A DNA stretch of 64,000 nucleotides, from the NCBI RefSeq assembly GCF_000525855.1, contig NZ_AODE01000022.1, forward strand, positions 1-64,000. The letters run 5' to 3'. A program made the position numbers and the translations under genes. The notes under the pieces were generated by a model, which made no database searches, was not told the origin of the DNA, and saw nothing but the letters and a program-made list of their open reading frames with translations. Numbering within the stretch: position 1 is the first letter of the stretch; each line of letters opens with the position of its first letter. Below, piece after piece: positions 16,793-28,279 of the stretch. Origin of the DNA: Listeria cornellensis FSL F6-0969 (GTDB lineage Bacteria > Bacillota > Bacilli > Lactobacillales > Listeriaceae).

Positions 16793-16864
16793 TAACAGTG
16801 GCATGATTCGACTTTGCTTTGCAGGGTTGGGTTGTGCTGTTTTATATTGGAGGTACATAATATT

Positions 16865-18976
<2,112 letters not shown>

Positions 18977-18980
18977 ATAG

Positions 18981-19023
18981 ACAGAAAAAATCCTTGATGC
19001 TGTTGATTAAGGATTTTTTCTGT
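18981..19023. terminator. Bidirectional terminator between sepM-like gene and tmcAL
   Basis: ACAGAAAAAATCCTT (18981-18995) is the exact inverse of AAGGATTTTTTCTGT (19009-19023). The tmcAL stop codon lies within the right arm. Confidence 0.85.
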
Positions 19024-20194
19024 ATGGAAATGAATGAAAGTCACGCAAAATCTGATTTTCTAGCGTGGCTGCAAAAGAATATAGTTTTGTTGCGCGGATG
19101 TCGTTCTCAATCAAGGCAGGGTTAGCTTTAGAAGCTGTACTGATGATTGGTAATGCGATGTCTTTTTTGATTTGGCGGAGATATTGTTGGCCAGTGACTG
19201 ACATGCCTAAAAGTCGGATGTAGTTTTGCGTCGGCGCAGTAGCTTCGGTTTGTTGCGCTAGAATTTGAAGTGCCGTGCGCTTGATACGTGAGTTGCTATA
19301 GCGTTTCGTTCTTGTTGCTGCAAGAAATTCGTCAAAATTGATCGCGTGAAGTGCCGCTTGTTGTAATCGGTTTTCGATGCCTTCGGAGACGCCACGTATG
19401 CTTGGAAGTTGAGCGGTGGGTGCGGTAATAAGTTGGTATTTAAGTAGCGGCCAAAAATCATTCCAAGAGACAAAGGAATGCGTTTCGCGGAATTTCTGCA
19501 AAATACTGAATGTGGTATGGGGGACGTATTGATGGGCTTTTTTCCAGTCGTTGGCAAGCAACATCGTTCGGATAGCTGTGGCACTCGCGATAGAATGATG
19601 CGTTGGATTCGCGTCGTGATAGGCCGCATTTTGTCGAGCCATCGTCGCGATTTCGATTTTTTTGCCCTGCTCAGCGATCGCGAGTGCATAGTGGAATCCA
19701 AGAATGTTATTCGGTTGCGCTAAATCAAGCGTCAAATCGGGCGCTAGTTCGTGAATAGCAGCATTCCAAGCTGTTGCATAGCTATGCGTCTTATCGTCCA
19801 GAAAACGTCGCATAGCCGCTTTAAAAGGGATGCTTTGTTCTATCATCAACTTTGCCGCAGAACTAAAAGCATGCGCATCCCCATTTTCACTACCAAAAAA
19901 GATCGACTGAACATTTAGTGCGCCTAAAATTTCGATGGCTCCATTGGCAAAAATCGCTGCCTGCTGTGTTGCGAAGTGAAAAGGAAGTTCTACCACGAGA
20001 TCCACACCAGCATCAATCGCCATCTGCGCGCGTTCCCATTTTGGTAGGAGAGCCGGTTCGCCTCGCTGCAAAAAAGAACCACTCATAACAGCGATAATAA
20101 CATCAGCGTGCGTTTGTTTCTTTGCTTCTCGTAAATGCAGTAAATGCCCATTGTGGAACGGATTATATTCCACGATAATGCCGGTTGCTTTCAT
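19007..20194 (-). CDS. tmcAL: tRNA(Met) cytidine acetate ligase TmcAL (YlbM)
   Basis: A nucleotidyltransferase-like enzyme that activates acetate with ATP and makes N4-acetylcytidine at the wobble position of elongator tRNA-Met. It has 395 residues. The N-terminal 'GIIVEYNPFHNGHLLHL' carries the HxGH motif, followed by 'MSGSFLQRGEPALLPKWERA' and 'VDLVVELPFHFATQ'. I chose ATG 20194 (AGGGAG nine bases upstream) over a TTG three codons earlier. It is convergent with the sepM-like gene. Confidence 0.92.
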   Translation of the reverse strand: MKATGIIVEYNPFHNGHLLHLREAKKQTHADVIIAVMSGSFLQRGEPALLPKWERAQMAIDAGVDLVVELPFHFATQQAAIFANGAIEILGALNVQSIFFGSENGDAHAFSSAAKLMIEQSIPFKAAMRRFLDDKTHSYATAWNAAIHELAPDLTLDLAQPNNILGFHYALAIAEQGKKIEIATMARQNAAYHDANPTHHSIASATAIRTMLLANDWKKAHQYVPHTTFSILQKFRETHSFVSWNDFWPLLKYQLITAPTAQLPSIRGVSEGIENRLQQAALHAINFDEFLAATRTKRYSNSRIKRTALQILAQQTEATAPTQNYIRLLGMSVTGQQYLRQIKKDIALPIISTASKANPALIENDIRATKLYSFAATLENQILRDFHSFPYRKNP

Positions 20195-20399
20195 TTTTAT
20201 CAACTCCCTGTCACAATAATATCTAGTAAAACAATTCGTTCTAATAGCTAGGTGAGTCTACCATTTGAGTTTGGCAAGTGAATCATGTTAGACTAAATAA
20301 ATGAACTATTTTAAAGGAATTCATCGGTTGCTATTTCTGATTACTTCCAGAATACCATAAAAACTGGCGGGAGAACATGGTTCGCTTAGGAAATAGGGA

Positions 20400-20428
20400 T
20401 TGACAAAAGGCTTAGAAAAGTCTATAAT
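20400..20428 (+). promoter_or_regulatory. Sigma-A promoter of yceD-rpmF
   Basis: A consensus TTGACA at 20400-20405 and TATAAT at 20423-20428 with a 17-base spacer, 31 bases before the yceD start. Confidence 0.9.
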
Positions 20429-20458
20429 ATTTTTTTGTTGCGCTTGGAGTGATAAACG

Positions 20459-20986
20459 ATGAAATGGTCATTAATTCAACTACAGAAATACCGCGGTAAG
20501 AAAGTGCCGTTTGAACAGGAAATAGATGTAACAGAATACTTGAAAAAGCACAATCATGATGTTCGTTCAGCGAGCCTAGTAAAGGTTTCTGGCAACATTA
20601 CGGTGCGTCAAGATTCGGTTTTGATTGACCTTGTTTTGGATGGAACCTTTGTATTACCATGTGCCAGAACATTTGAAGATGTTATTTATCCGTATCATAT
20701 CGAATCTGTGGAAACGTATGTGAACAAAGAGGAGAAGATACTGGACGAGACACATCATATGATGGACGGCGATAAAATTGACGCGTTGCCAGTGATGGAA
20801 GAATTACTTTTGTTGGAGATTCCGATGCAAGTTTACAGCGATAATGTGGAGAACGCGTTATCAGAAGGAAACGATTGGAACGTCATAACAGAAGAAGAAC
20901 TGGAGCAACAAGCAAAGCAAGAAGAAACAAAAGTGGATCCTCGTCTTGCAGGGTTAGCCGATTTCTTTGATAAGAAAGAAGACTGA
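20459..20986 (+). CDS. yceD: YceD family protein (DUF177)
   Basis: A 175-residue cytoplasmic protein, with 'SASLVKVSGNITVRQDSVLIDL' in the middle, 'CARTFEDVIYPYHIE', and a C-terminal acidic part ending 'VDPRLAGLADFFDKKED', the DUF177 hallmark. In bacteria and chloroplasts the family supports 23S rRNA maturation and is almost always followed by rpmF, as here. The consensus promoter just upstream should drive both. Confidence 0.92.
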   Translation: MKWSLIQLQKYRGKKVPFEQEIDVTEYLKKHNHDVRSASLVKVSGNITVRQDSVLIDLVLDGTFVLPCARTFEDVIYPYHIESVETYVNKEEKILDETHHMMDGDKIDALPVMEELLLLEIPMQVYSDNVENALSEGNDWNVITEEELEQQAKQEETKVDPRLAGLADFFDKKED

Positions 20987-21083
20987 TTCTAAGAGCTGGA
21001 ATATATTTTAAGAGAAAGAAATTTTTTCTTAAATGGATTGCGATCAAGGAGATATCCTGAAGTCGCGAAGGAGGTGTATGGAA

Positions 21084-21260
21084 ATGGCAGTACCTTTTAG
21101 AAGAACATCTAAAGCGAAAAAACGCAAACGTCGTACGCACTTCAAATTACAAGTGCCTGGTATGGTTGAATGCCCTAATTGTGGCGAGTACAAACTTTCT
21201 CACCGTATTTGTCCTGAATGTGGTCAATATAACGGCAAAGAAGTAGTAGAAAGCAACTAA
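21084..21260 (+). CDS. rpmF: Ribosomal protein L32
   Basis: A 58-residue 50S subunit protein beginning [19 protein letters not shown]. It carries a zinc ribbon with four cysteines ('CPNC' and 'CPEC'), so it is the zinc-binding form. A near-perfect AAGGAGGTG precedes the start codon. It is the second gene of the yceD operon, and a strong terminator follows 42 bases later. Confidence 0.97.
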   Translation: MAVPFRRTSKAKKRKRRTHFKLQVPGMVECPNCGEYKLSHRICPECGQYNGKEVVESN

Positions 21261-21301
21261 TTTGCGTGAACAAAGCAAGCGATACGTACGCTTGTCCAAA
21301 T

Positions 21302-21346
21302 AAAAACCCCAGAAGACGCCATGGATCTTCTGGGGTTTTTATTTTA
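21302..21346 (+). terminator. Rho-independent terminator after rpmF
   Basis: AAAAACCCCAGAAGA pairs with TCTTCTGGGGTTTTT around a nine-base loop. The T-tract and flanking A-tract make it potentially bidirectional. Confidence 0.9.
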
Positions 21347-21457
21347 GGATTTTACGACGTACATAAATAGACAAAATATTTTACCTTACCCTCAAAAATG
21401 CAAAACACCAAAGATTTTGCTAAAATAGAGCCAAGCTATGAAAGAGGAGTGAAGGAC

Positions 21458-22348
21458 ATGACTTATCGAGTTGGCATTATTGGTGCAGGAGCATTAGGAA
21501 TTTTATATGCAGGGCTACTACGTGCAGAGGTAACGCTCTATACACGAACGAAGAAGCAGGCTGATATGATTGAAGAACGTAGCGGTATAGCAGTCGTTGT
21601 CGATAATGTGGAGAGTCTTGTCGGTGTCCGCGCGACCCCAATAGCAAATGCGGATTTCACAGCGATGGATTTTGTCATCGTAACGGTGAAGTCTTACCAA
21701 CTAGAGACTGTGATGGAAGTACTCATGAAAATCCCTGAGAATACGCCACTTTTATTCTTACAAAATGGTATAGGTCATCTATCGCAACTCCTGAATCTAC
21801 CACATAAAACAATTCTAATCGGAACATGTGAGCACGGCGCTGGGAAGATGGATGCTACAACAGTAGTGTGGCGTGGTGTAGGCCAAACGAATTGGGCGAT
21901 TTATCGTGGGAAGGTAAACGCGATGTTACGGACTGCCATGACGGCTAACCCTGCCTTTCCTTTTTTAGAACAAGCAGATTTTGAAGAAATGGTTTATAAT
22001 AAGTTATTGGCAAACGCGGTAATTAATCCGTTGACGGCCGTTCTTGGCGTGCCGAACGGTGCTTTATTACATAATGAATATTGGTATGAAATATTGGTAA
22101 ATCTAACGGGAGAAGTGGCGTATGTGCTGCATTGTGAGGATGCGCTGGAGAAGGTGACCGCGATATGCGCAGCGACATCTGCTAACTATTCTTCGATGGC
22201 GACAGATGTGCGAGAGAAGCGGCGGACAGAGATTGCAAGTATTTCGGGAGCTGTTGTTGCGCTTGCTCGGAAACAGGGAATGGTAGCGCCAATTTCAGAG
22301 ACATTATACGGCCTAGTGAAAGGGCTAGAAGGAGAGTACCTACAGTGA
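21458..22348 (+). CDS. panE: 2-dehydropantoate 2-reductase
   Basis: An ApbA/PanE-family NADPH-dependent reductase of 296 residues. The Rossmann motif 'VGIIGAGALGILYAG' lies at the N-terminus, the central 'LFLQNGIGH' belongs to the ligand site, and 'YNKLLANAVINPLTAVLG' carries the conserved catalytic Lys and Asn. It reduces ketopantoate to pantoate for CoA synthesis, so it is metabolically linked to coaD. ATG 21458 with AGGAG upstream is preferred to a start 20 codons earlier. Its stop overlaps the next start (GTGA). Some paralogues act on other ketoacids. Confidence 0.85.
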   Translation: MTYRVGIIGAGALGILYAGLLRAEVTLYTRTKKQADMIEERSGIAVVVDNVESLVGVRATPIANADFTAMDFVIVTVKSYQLETVMEVLMKIPENTPLLFLQNGIGHLSQLLNLPHKTILIGTCEHGAGKMDATTVVWRGVGQTNWAIYRGKVNAMLRTAMTANPAFPFLEQADFEEMVYNKLLANAVINPLTAVLGVPNGALLHNEYWYEILVNLTGEVAYVLHCEDALEKVTAICAATSANYSSMATDVREKRRTEIASISGAVVALARKQGMVAPISETLYGLVKGLEGEYLQ

Positions 22349-22729
22349 ATTGGTTAACGAATATAACGGTGCTTGTGATTATAGCTCCTGTGCTTATTTT
22401 TACGGTGACATTCATGGTGACGCAATATATGACAAAAAGAACGCCAAAAGCTGTGAAGCGAAGCGCTGATGTGACGACGTTTTTTTTTGATTTTAGCAGT
22501 TCATTTTTTCATGATTGTGCTGTTTGATCAATCCTTTTTGCTATATATTTTATTGTTTTTATTTTTGGTTGGCATTGTATTTGTCGCGTTATACGCCAAG
22601 TCGCAAGGTGATATTAATTTTCGCAAGGTGATTCGCGGGTATTGGCGTATTTGTTTCTTTGCTTTTGCGATTTTGTATTTACTGCTGTTCGTAGTAGGTA
22701 TTGTGAAAAGTATCCTATTAGTGTTTTAA
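22345..22729 (+). CDS. DUF3397 family membrane protein (frameshifted in the assembly)
   Basis: The reconstructed 127 residues carry four hydrophobic segments with short polar links ('YMTKRTPKAVKRSADVTTFF' and 'GDINFRKVIRGYWR'), matching DUF3397. Function unknown. A nine-T run (22480-22488) has one extra base that splits it into two halves; correcting it gives continuous membrane segments. The GTG start overlaps the panE stop, so translation is likely coupled. The end overlaps the convergent regulator gene by four bases. Confidence 0.7.
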
Positions 22730-24457
22730 TCAATCCACAGTTTTTTCAAGTTTAAATGGCCGTATAGGTGCTTGTCTTCGGTCTGGATGGTGGCGTGGAT
22801 GAATTGGTGCTTGGTGAGGTGCTCTAAGAAAAGAAATAGGTGATTATCGCGCACAAAGCACTCTATCTGGTCGTAAAAATGATCGCGGTCACTGAAACGA
22901 ATACATTGCCGCGCTTGGCGTAGTAGCTCCTCTATTTGTTGGAGCTCTTTTTCTGCCAAAAAACGTTGAGGTGCCAGATTAGGGTTTCCGTAAAAATCCA
23001 TAAAAGCAACCTCGATATCAGTACTCGGAACGTCTGCACTCATGCTAATATCTACATCTTCCCACTGACTAGGTTGATAAAATTCAGAGCTAATATCGAT
23101 AATTCGTAACTCGAGTGAAATACCGAATCTAGCAGCTTGAGCCACAATCCAATGTCCTTGGCGGATACTTTTTGCGTGTGAAAGAATAGCGAATTGTAAT
23201 GTCTCACCAGTATAGTGGGCGTTTTTTTAGCAATATCTTTATTTTGCTTGGATTTCTTGGCTGTGCACTGGATTTATGGAAAAAGTAACTGGATGCCTCG
23301 GAATTTTCGTGATTTTCTAAGTCGCGGAGCATTTTTTGTGGGTTAAGTAGGTGGTAAAAGGCTTCACGAAATGCTGGGTGATGTGCAAAAGCGCAATGCT
23401 TGAAATTAAAAGTAAGGATATTGACGCCGTAATCTTTTGTGGTGTGGTCTGTGTAGTCATTGTCATCCGCGTTTCCCATGTTTGTGACGGTGATGACGGG
23501 ATTAGTCTGGTCTTTTACGAGCCAGAACTCAATGCGATCGAGAAACGGACGTTCTAAAAAATGAGAACCGAATGCTTCTAAAATAAGTTTTTGAGAGCTC
23601 CTTTTTGCTATTTTGAAGGCTCCAGTGCTGATCCATTTAAACTCGTCAAACGGAACATCATGTGGTAAGATAACGAGGTTTCCTAAGCAAAGATAGCGAA
23701 TGAAAAAGGGATTGGGAGCGCGGAGATGAATTGTAATTTTAGTTTTGGATGGGAGGTCAATTCGTGCGATATCCTTTAGATACCAATGGGTTACAGTGCC
23801 TTTTTGCATGGCTTTTTCAAGGGTTTGGCGAATATCGGTACTCGTCAATGTTCTGCCGTGATGAAATGGAATTCCTTTTCTGATATAAAATGTCCATGCG
23901 GTGCTGTTATTCTCTGCTTTCCAATGATGCGCGATGCATGGCACGACGGTATTGGTCGTTGTGTCGAAGCGAACGAGTGGATCGCCGAGTTGAAGAAGTA
24001 AGGAGCTTTCCATATTGATCGATGTATGTAGTGGATCAAGGATGCTAAAAGGGCGTGCGATGACGAGACGCAATATGTCTTGGTCGCCTTTTTCGGTGTG
24101 AAGCCCGAATAGTTCGTTTATTTCGGAAGATACGGCGCTAAACCATTCGCGCGGAATATTCAGCTGCAAAAGGGTGAGTAGTTTATCTAGATTTTCTTGC
24201 TCCACTGCAGTGCGGATGAAGTCCTCGATTTCTGATTGGAAGCTTTGTTGGAATGTGATTTTTGATGCGTTTCCTCGGCCACGACCGGGTTGATAATGGC
24301 ACAATTTGAGTTCTTGATATTTTTTAAGTTTGCGCTTGACGTTTTTATCGCTACACTCCCATTTTTCGGCCAGTTCATTCAGGCGAAATATGGCTGTGTC
24401 ACGGATTTGTCTTTCTAGTAAAAAAGCACGCATATCGTAATAGGCGAAATCTCGCAT
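22726..24457 (-). CDS. SgrR-like regulator with solute-binding-protein domain (frameshifted in the assembly)
   Basis: The reconstructed 576-residue protein has an N-terminal SgrR-type winged-helix domain (about 1-110, 'RLNELAEKWECSDKNVKRKLKKY'), followed by an SBP_bac_5 domain (about 150-450, 'HHWKAENNSTAWTFYIRKGI', 'FHHGRTLTSTDI'). Such cytosolic proteins sense a small ligand, probably a sugar or peptide, and control a neighbouring transporter. The C-terminal 180 residues are split off by one extra base in a seven-T run (23222-23228). The start at 24457 has AGGAGG; a longer reading to 24490 has none. It is divergent from an MFS transporter across 101 bases containing an inverted repeat. Confidence 0.8.
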
Positions 24458-24478
24458 GGTAGAGCCTCCTTCTATTAT

Positions 24479-24514
24479 AAAAGGGGACAAAAAAATATGA
24501 TATTATCCCTTTTT
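24479..24514. promoter_or_regulatory. Inverted repeat in the divergent regulator/transporter promoter region
   Basis: AAAAGGGGACAA (24479-24490) and TTATCCCTTTTT (24503-24514) match at 10 of 12 positions as an inverted repeat, in the gap between the SgrR-like gene and the MFS gene. TATACT at 24533-24538 is a likely -10 box for the transporter. The palindrome is a candidate operator for the regulator. Confidence 0.45.
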
Positions 24515-24558
24515 CTCCTTTTTAAAACTAGTTATACTATGTTTAGGAGGTGAAGTCA

Positions 24559-25806
24559 ATGTTTCGTACATTGCATCCCAATATAAAGGCACGGATTGGT
24601 ATTTCGTTTTTAAGCAAACTGATTGGTTCGATGGTATTTCCGTTTATGGCGATTTATTTTGCGAAGGAGATTAATATTGGTGTCGCGGGTATTTTACTCG
24701 TGATTAATATTGCTGTGCAGTTTGTTGCAAGTATTTATGGCGGGCATTTGGCGGATCATATTGGACGTCGGAAATTGATGGTTTGGGGAGAATGGGTGAA
24801 AGTTGGAGGGTTTGCGCTGATGCTGTCCGTGAATTCGCCTTGGTTGGTGTCTCCGTGGTTGACATTTGTAGCACTACTTTTGATTGCGGTGTCGCAAGGC
24901 TTTACTATTCCTGCCAGTGACGCGATGCTGATTGATGTGAGTACGCGTGAGGAGCGGGCTTATATGTATTCGATTAATTACTGGGCCAACAATTTATCAG
25001 TGATGATTGGTGTTATTATTGGTGGCTGGTTTTTCCAGAGTTATTTATTCGAACTGCTCATCGGTTTGCTCGCGATGTCTCTGGTGACGACGTGGCTGAC
25101 GATTACGCTGATTTCGGAAACGTTGGAGCGGAGTGAAAATGCTTTGGCTAGTGATGCGGGAATAAGAGGTTTATTTCGGAGTTACCGGAAAATTTTGTAT
25201 GATGCGCGTTTTCTATGGTTCACCGCAGGAGGGATCGCAGTATTGTCGATTGAGTTCCAACGTAATAATTTTATTTCGGTACGGCTAGCCGATATATTCC
25301 CGCCGATGATGTACCAATTTGGTTGGCTTGGAAATATACCTTTTGATGGCGTGAAATTAGTCAGTATTTTGACATTGGTAAACACACTGATGATTGTGCT
25401 TTTCACAGCCCCGATTGCAAAATGGGTTCGAGATCGCAATTTGCAGAAGTGGATGTATGTTGGTTTTATTGTTTTTGCGTCTGGGTTTGCGGTATGTGCG
25501 TTTACGGATAGCATTTGGATACTCTTCGGCGCCACGGTTATTTTATCTGTTGGAGAACTGCTTTACGTGCCAACGCGGCAAACGATTCTGGCGGACATTG
25601 TAGACGATTCCATGCGCGGGACTTACATGGCATTTAATGGCTTTGTTTTTCAAATTGGAAAATTAATTGGAGCTGGAAGTTTGATGTTTTCGCCGTATAT
25701 TGGGAAGTATGGCATGGCTTTATTCATCTTGCTTTGCGGACTAGTTGGGGTAATGATGACGTTCTGGGCGCTTAGACCAACAATGAGGACGGTGAAGCAA
25801 GAATAG
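24559..25806 (+). CDS. MFS transporter
   Basis: A 415-residue major facilitator with 12 predicted spans. The cytoplasmic loop 2-3 motif appears as 'GGHLADHIGRRKLMVWGEW', and a 'YVPTRQTILADIVDDSMRGTYMAF' segment in the C-terminal half resembles YttB/MdtH-type drug or sugar exporters. ATG 24559 has AGGAGG eight bases upstream. The divergent SgrR-like regulator suggests that it moves, or responds to, the ligand sensed there. In Enterobacteria SgrR regulates the exporter SetA; the arrangement is analogous, but the substrate here is unknown. Confidence 0.85.
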   Translation: MFRTLHPNIKARIGISFLSKLIGSMVFPFMAIYFAKEINIGVAGILLVINIAVQFVASIYGGHLADHIGRRKLMVWGEWVKVGGFALMLSVNSPWLVSPWLTFVALLLIAVSQGFTIPASDAMLIDVSTREERAYMYSINYWANNLSVMIGVIIGGWFFQSYLFELLIGLLAMSLVTTWLTITLISETLERSENALASDAGIRGLFRSYRKILYDARFLWFTAGGIAVLSIEFQRNNFISVRLADIFPPMMYQFGWLGNIPFDGVKLVSILTLVNTLMIVLFTAPIAKWVRDRNLQKWMYVGFIVFASGFAVCAFTDSIWILFGATVILSVGELLYVPTRQTILADIVDDSMRGTYMAFNGFVFQIGKLIGAGSLMFSPYIGKYGMALFILLCGLVGVMMTFWALRPTMRTVKQE

Positions 25807-25808
25807 GG

Positions 25809-25859
25809 AAAAGAAGAGATACGACCGAGGGATTTTTCGGTGGATATCTCTTCTTTTTT
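25809..25859. terminator. Bidirectional terminator
   Basis: AAAAGAAGAGATA and TATCTCTTCTTTTTT arms enclose a 20-odd base loop containing a small CCGA/TCGG stem. It ends both the MFS gene and the convergent ankyrin gene. Confidence 0.8.
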
Positions 25860-25862
25860 GCG

Positions 25863-26600
25863 TTATTTTGCGCCATGATCTAGTAATAAATTGGTAATGG
25901 CATGATAGCCTTGTTGTTTCGCGTGCGCAAGCGGTGTGACGCCGTTTGAATCTGCGATGTTTGGATCCGCGCCGTTTTCCAGTAATGCTTGCACGATTTG
26001 TTGTTGCGTTTTGCCACCGTCAGAGAGAACAATCGCTTCTAAAAGTGCCGTCCAGCCTGGATTGTTTACGTGATTCACATCGATATTAGTTTCAGCTAAA
26101 AGCAGTTGAACGTTGGCTAGGTGACCTTTTTCAGCAGCTGGGATCAAGGCTGTTCCTCCAAAACGGTTCGTTAGCGTGTAGTCGGGTTTGTGCAGAATCA
26201 TTAATTTCAAAATTTCCGTCCGTCCCTCTGCGCCAGCGTATAAAAAGGGACTATCTTTTATCTTGTCTTGCAAATTGACATTGGCGCCGTGCTGTAGGAA
26301 TACTTTTGCCATCGGGATATTGTTTGCGTGTGTCGCGACGAGTAAGCCACTTTCGCCGCGTTGATTTACCGTATCAACTTGTGCGCCTTCTTGTAGCAGG
26401 GCTTCGATTTGTTGGGTATCGCTTGCTTCAGTAGCTTGGAGTAAGGATTGATTCAAATCTGCCATATTTTTTGGCATAGGCTTCTCCTCCGTTTCTTTTT
26501 TAGTGGTGCTTTCCTGCGTGTTGGTGGTTGGTTTTTCTGTGGTGACATTCGAGCAGGCGGTGAGTAAGAACGTCACGAGAATGAGAACTAATTTTGCCAT
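25863..26600 (-). CDS. Ankyrin-repeat lipoprotein
   Basis: A 245-residue protein with a lipoprotein signal (MAKLVLILVTFLLTAC, lipobox LTAC, lipidated Cys16), a Thr/Glu/Lys-rich linker (about 17-45), and then five ankyrin-type repeats (about 50-245). Recognisable units are 'VDTVNQRGESGLLVATHANN', 'VNLQDKIKDSPFLYAGAEGR', 'TNRFGGTALIPAAEKGH' and 'NIADSNGVTPLAHAKQQGY'. It is likely anchored outside the cytoplasmic membrane; the partner is unknown. AAGGAGGT precedes the start. It stands alone between a bidirectional terminator and the mraZ promoter region. Confidence 0.85.
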   Translation of the reverse strand: MAKLVLILVTFLLTACSNVTTEKPTTNTQESTTKKETEEKPMPKNMADLNQSLLQATEASDTQQIEALLQEGAQVDTVNQRGESGLLVATHANNIPMAKVFLQHGANVNLQDKIKDSPFLYAGAEGRTEILKLMILHKPDYTLTNRFGGTALIPAAEKGHLANVQLLLAETNIDVNHVNNPGWTALLEAIVLSDGGKTQQQIVQALLENGADPNIADSNGVTPLAHAKQQGYHAITNLLLDHGAK

Positions 26601-26819
26601 TGGATGACCTCCTTCATTAATCTTAGTATGTCATATAAAAATAAACTGGAGATTAACTGGGGCTTAAAATGCTGTTACTATAAATTTTGTTATGTATTTT
26701 ACTATTCCTCCCACCATCACCCACTTTTTTTTAAGGTTTTAAAATGGCTCTATAACTTGCTTTTTAGCGTTTGAATTTCATATGTTGTTTCTTTTTTGAG
26801 CTTTTTTTTCATTTTTTGG

Positions 26820-26844
26820 TGGTACGAAGTGGGGAGTTGTGGTA
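26820..26844 (+). promoter_or_regulatory. MraZ-binding repeats upstream of the dcw cluster
   Basis: Three direct repeats at exact 10-base steps: TGGTA (26820), TGGGG (26830) and TGGTA (26840), separated by five-base spacers. This is the arrangement reported for MraZ operators (TGGGN repeats with 5-nt spacing). It lies 31-55 bases before the mraZ start codon, so autoregulation of the cluster is likely. Confidence 0.65.
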
Positions 26845-26874
26845 AAGTTGTCTATAAGAAAGTGGGGATGGACT

Positions 26875-27306
26875 ATGTTCATGGGCGAATATCAACATAA
26901 CATTGATATAAAGGGTCGTTTAATCGTGCCATCTAAATTCCGTGAACAATTAGGGGATCAATTTGTCATTACCCGAGGGCTTGATAAATGTCTTTTTGCT
27001 TATCCGCTTGATGAGTGGACGAAAGTAGAAGAAAAGATCCAGACGCTCCCGCTGACTAAAAAAGATGCTCGTTCTTTTACCCGTTTTTTCTTTTCTGGGG
27101 CTTCGGAATGTGAGCTTGATAAGCAAGGTCGGATTAATATTCCGTCCAATTTAACAAGCTATGCGGAACTCGAGAAAGAGACGGTGATTGTCGGGGTCGC
27201 AAGTCGTATTGAAATTTGGAGCAAGTCGGAATGGGATAAATTCTTCGATGAAGCCGAAGAGTCATTCACTGACATTGCCGAAAATATGATTGGCTTTGAT
27301 ATTTAA
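26875..27306 (+). CDS. mraZ: Transcriptional regulator MraZ
   Basis: A 143-residue AbrB-fold regulator that forms rings and represses the dcw cluster. Two SpoVT/AbrB repeats are seen: '[21 protein letters not shown]' at the N-terminus and '[18 protein letters not shown]' at about 80-98, each with the DxKGR / DKQGR DNA-binding motif. I chose ATG 26875 (GGGGATGG upstream), which gives the conserved MFMGEYQHN start. It is the first gene of the dcw cluster and lies just downstream of its own probable operator. Confidence 0.94.
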   Translation: MFMGEYQHNIDIKGRLIVPSKFREQLGDQFVITRGLDKCLFAYPLDEWTKVEEKIQTLPLTKKDARSFTRFFFSGASECELDKQGRINIPSNLTSYAELEKETVIVGVASRIEIWSKSEWDKFFDEAEESFTDIAENMIGFDI

Positions 27307-27325
27307 AAAGAGGAGGGACACAAAG

Positions 27326-28261
27326 ATGTTCCAACATGAGACGGTATTGTTAAAAGAAACGGTTGATAGTTTGAATATAAAACCGAATGGTGTATATGTG
27401 GATTGCACGTTAGGTGGTGCAGGACATAGTGCTTACTTATTAAGCCAACTTTCAGACGCAGGACATTTATTCGCATTTGACCAAGATAATAAGGCGCTTG
27501 CTCACGCCAAAGAGCGATTAAAGGAATATGAAGGACAGGTCACGTTTATCAAAAGCAACTTTAGATATATGAAGGAAGCATTACTAGAAGTTGGGATTAC
27601 GGAAGTGGATGGCATTTTGTATGATTTGGGTGTTTCGTCACCACAGCTAGATGAACGGGAACGTGGATTTAGTTATCATCAAGATGCACCGCTCGACATG
27701 CGAATGGATCAAGAGGCAGAACTTACGGCACGCGATGTCGTGAATGATTGGCGTTATGAGGATCTTGTGCGTATTTTTTTCCGTTATGGTGAGGAGAAAT
27801 TTTCGAAGCAAGTGGCGCGTGAGATTGAGCGTAGGCGTGAAGTCGCGCCGATTGAGACGACTGGGGAATTAGTGGATGCGATTAAAGCCGCGATTCCAGC
27901 ACCAGCAAGGCGAAAAGGTGGACATCCGGCAAAACGGGTTTTCCAAGCGATTCGTATTGCAGTGAATGACGAGCTAGGCGCAGTAGAGGATTCGCTAAAA
28001 GAGGCGATGGATTTACTGAAACCGGGCGGACGAATCAGCGTGATAACGTTCCATTCTTTAGAAGACCGTATTACAAAACAAATGTTCACAGAGGAAGCAA
28101 AAGGACCGGAACTGCCACCAGGGTTACCGATTATTCCAGATGAGTATAAGCCAAAAATGAAGTTAGTCACAAGAAAACCGATTCTCCCGTCTGAGGAAGA
28201 ACTAGCAGCAAACAACCGCGCGCGTTCGGCGAAACTCAGAGTGATAGAACGGAATATTTAG
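27326..28261 (+). CDS. rsmH: 16S rRNA (cytosine-1402-N4)-methyltransferase RsmH
   Basis: SAM-dependent methyltransferase (MraW) acting on C1402 in the 30S decoding centre. It has 311 residues. The N-terminal '[15 protein letters not shown]', '[15 protein letters not shown]' (motif I), '[15 protein letters not shown]' and '[13 protein letters not shown]' are family signatures. ATG 27326 follows GAGGAGGG. It lies 19 bases after mraZ and 18 before ftsL. Confidence 0.96.
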   Translation: MFQHETVLLKETVDSLNIKPNGVYVDCTLGGAGHSAYLLSQLSDAGHLFAFDQDNKALAHAKERLKEYEGQVTFIKSNFRYMKEALLEVGITEVDGILYDLGVSSPQLDERERGFSYHQDAPLDMRMDQEAELTARDVVNDWRYEDLVRIFFRYGEEKFSKQVAREIERRREVAPIETTGELVDAIKAAIPAPARRKGGHPAKRVFQAIRIAVNDELGAVEDSLKEAMDLLKPGGRISVITFHSLEDRITKQMFTEEAKGPELPPGLPIIPDEYKPKMKLVTRKPILPSEEELAANNRARSAKLRVIERNI

Positions 28262-28279
28262 GAAGTAGGAGTGAAGTAG

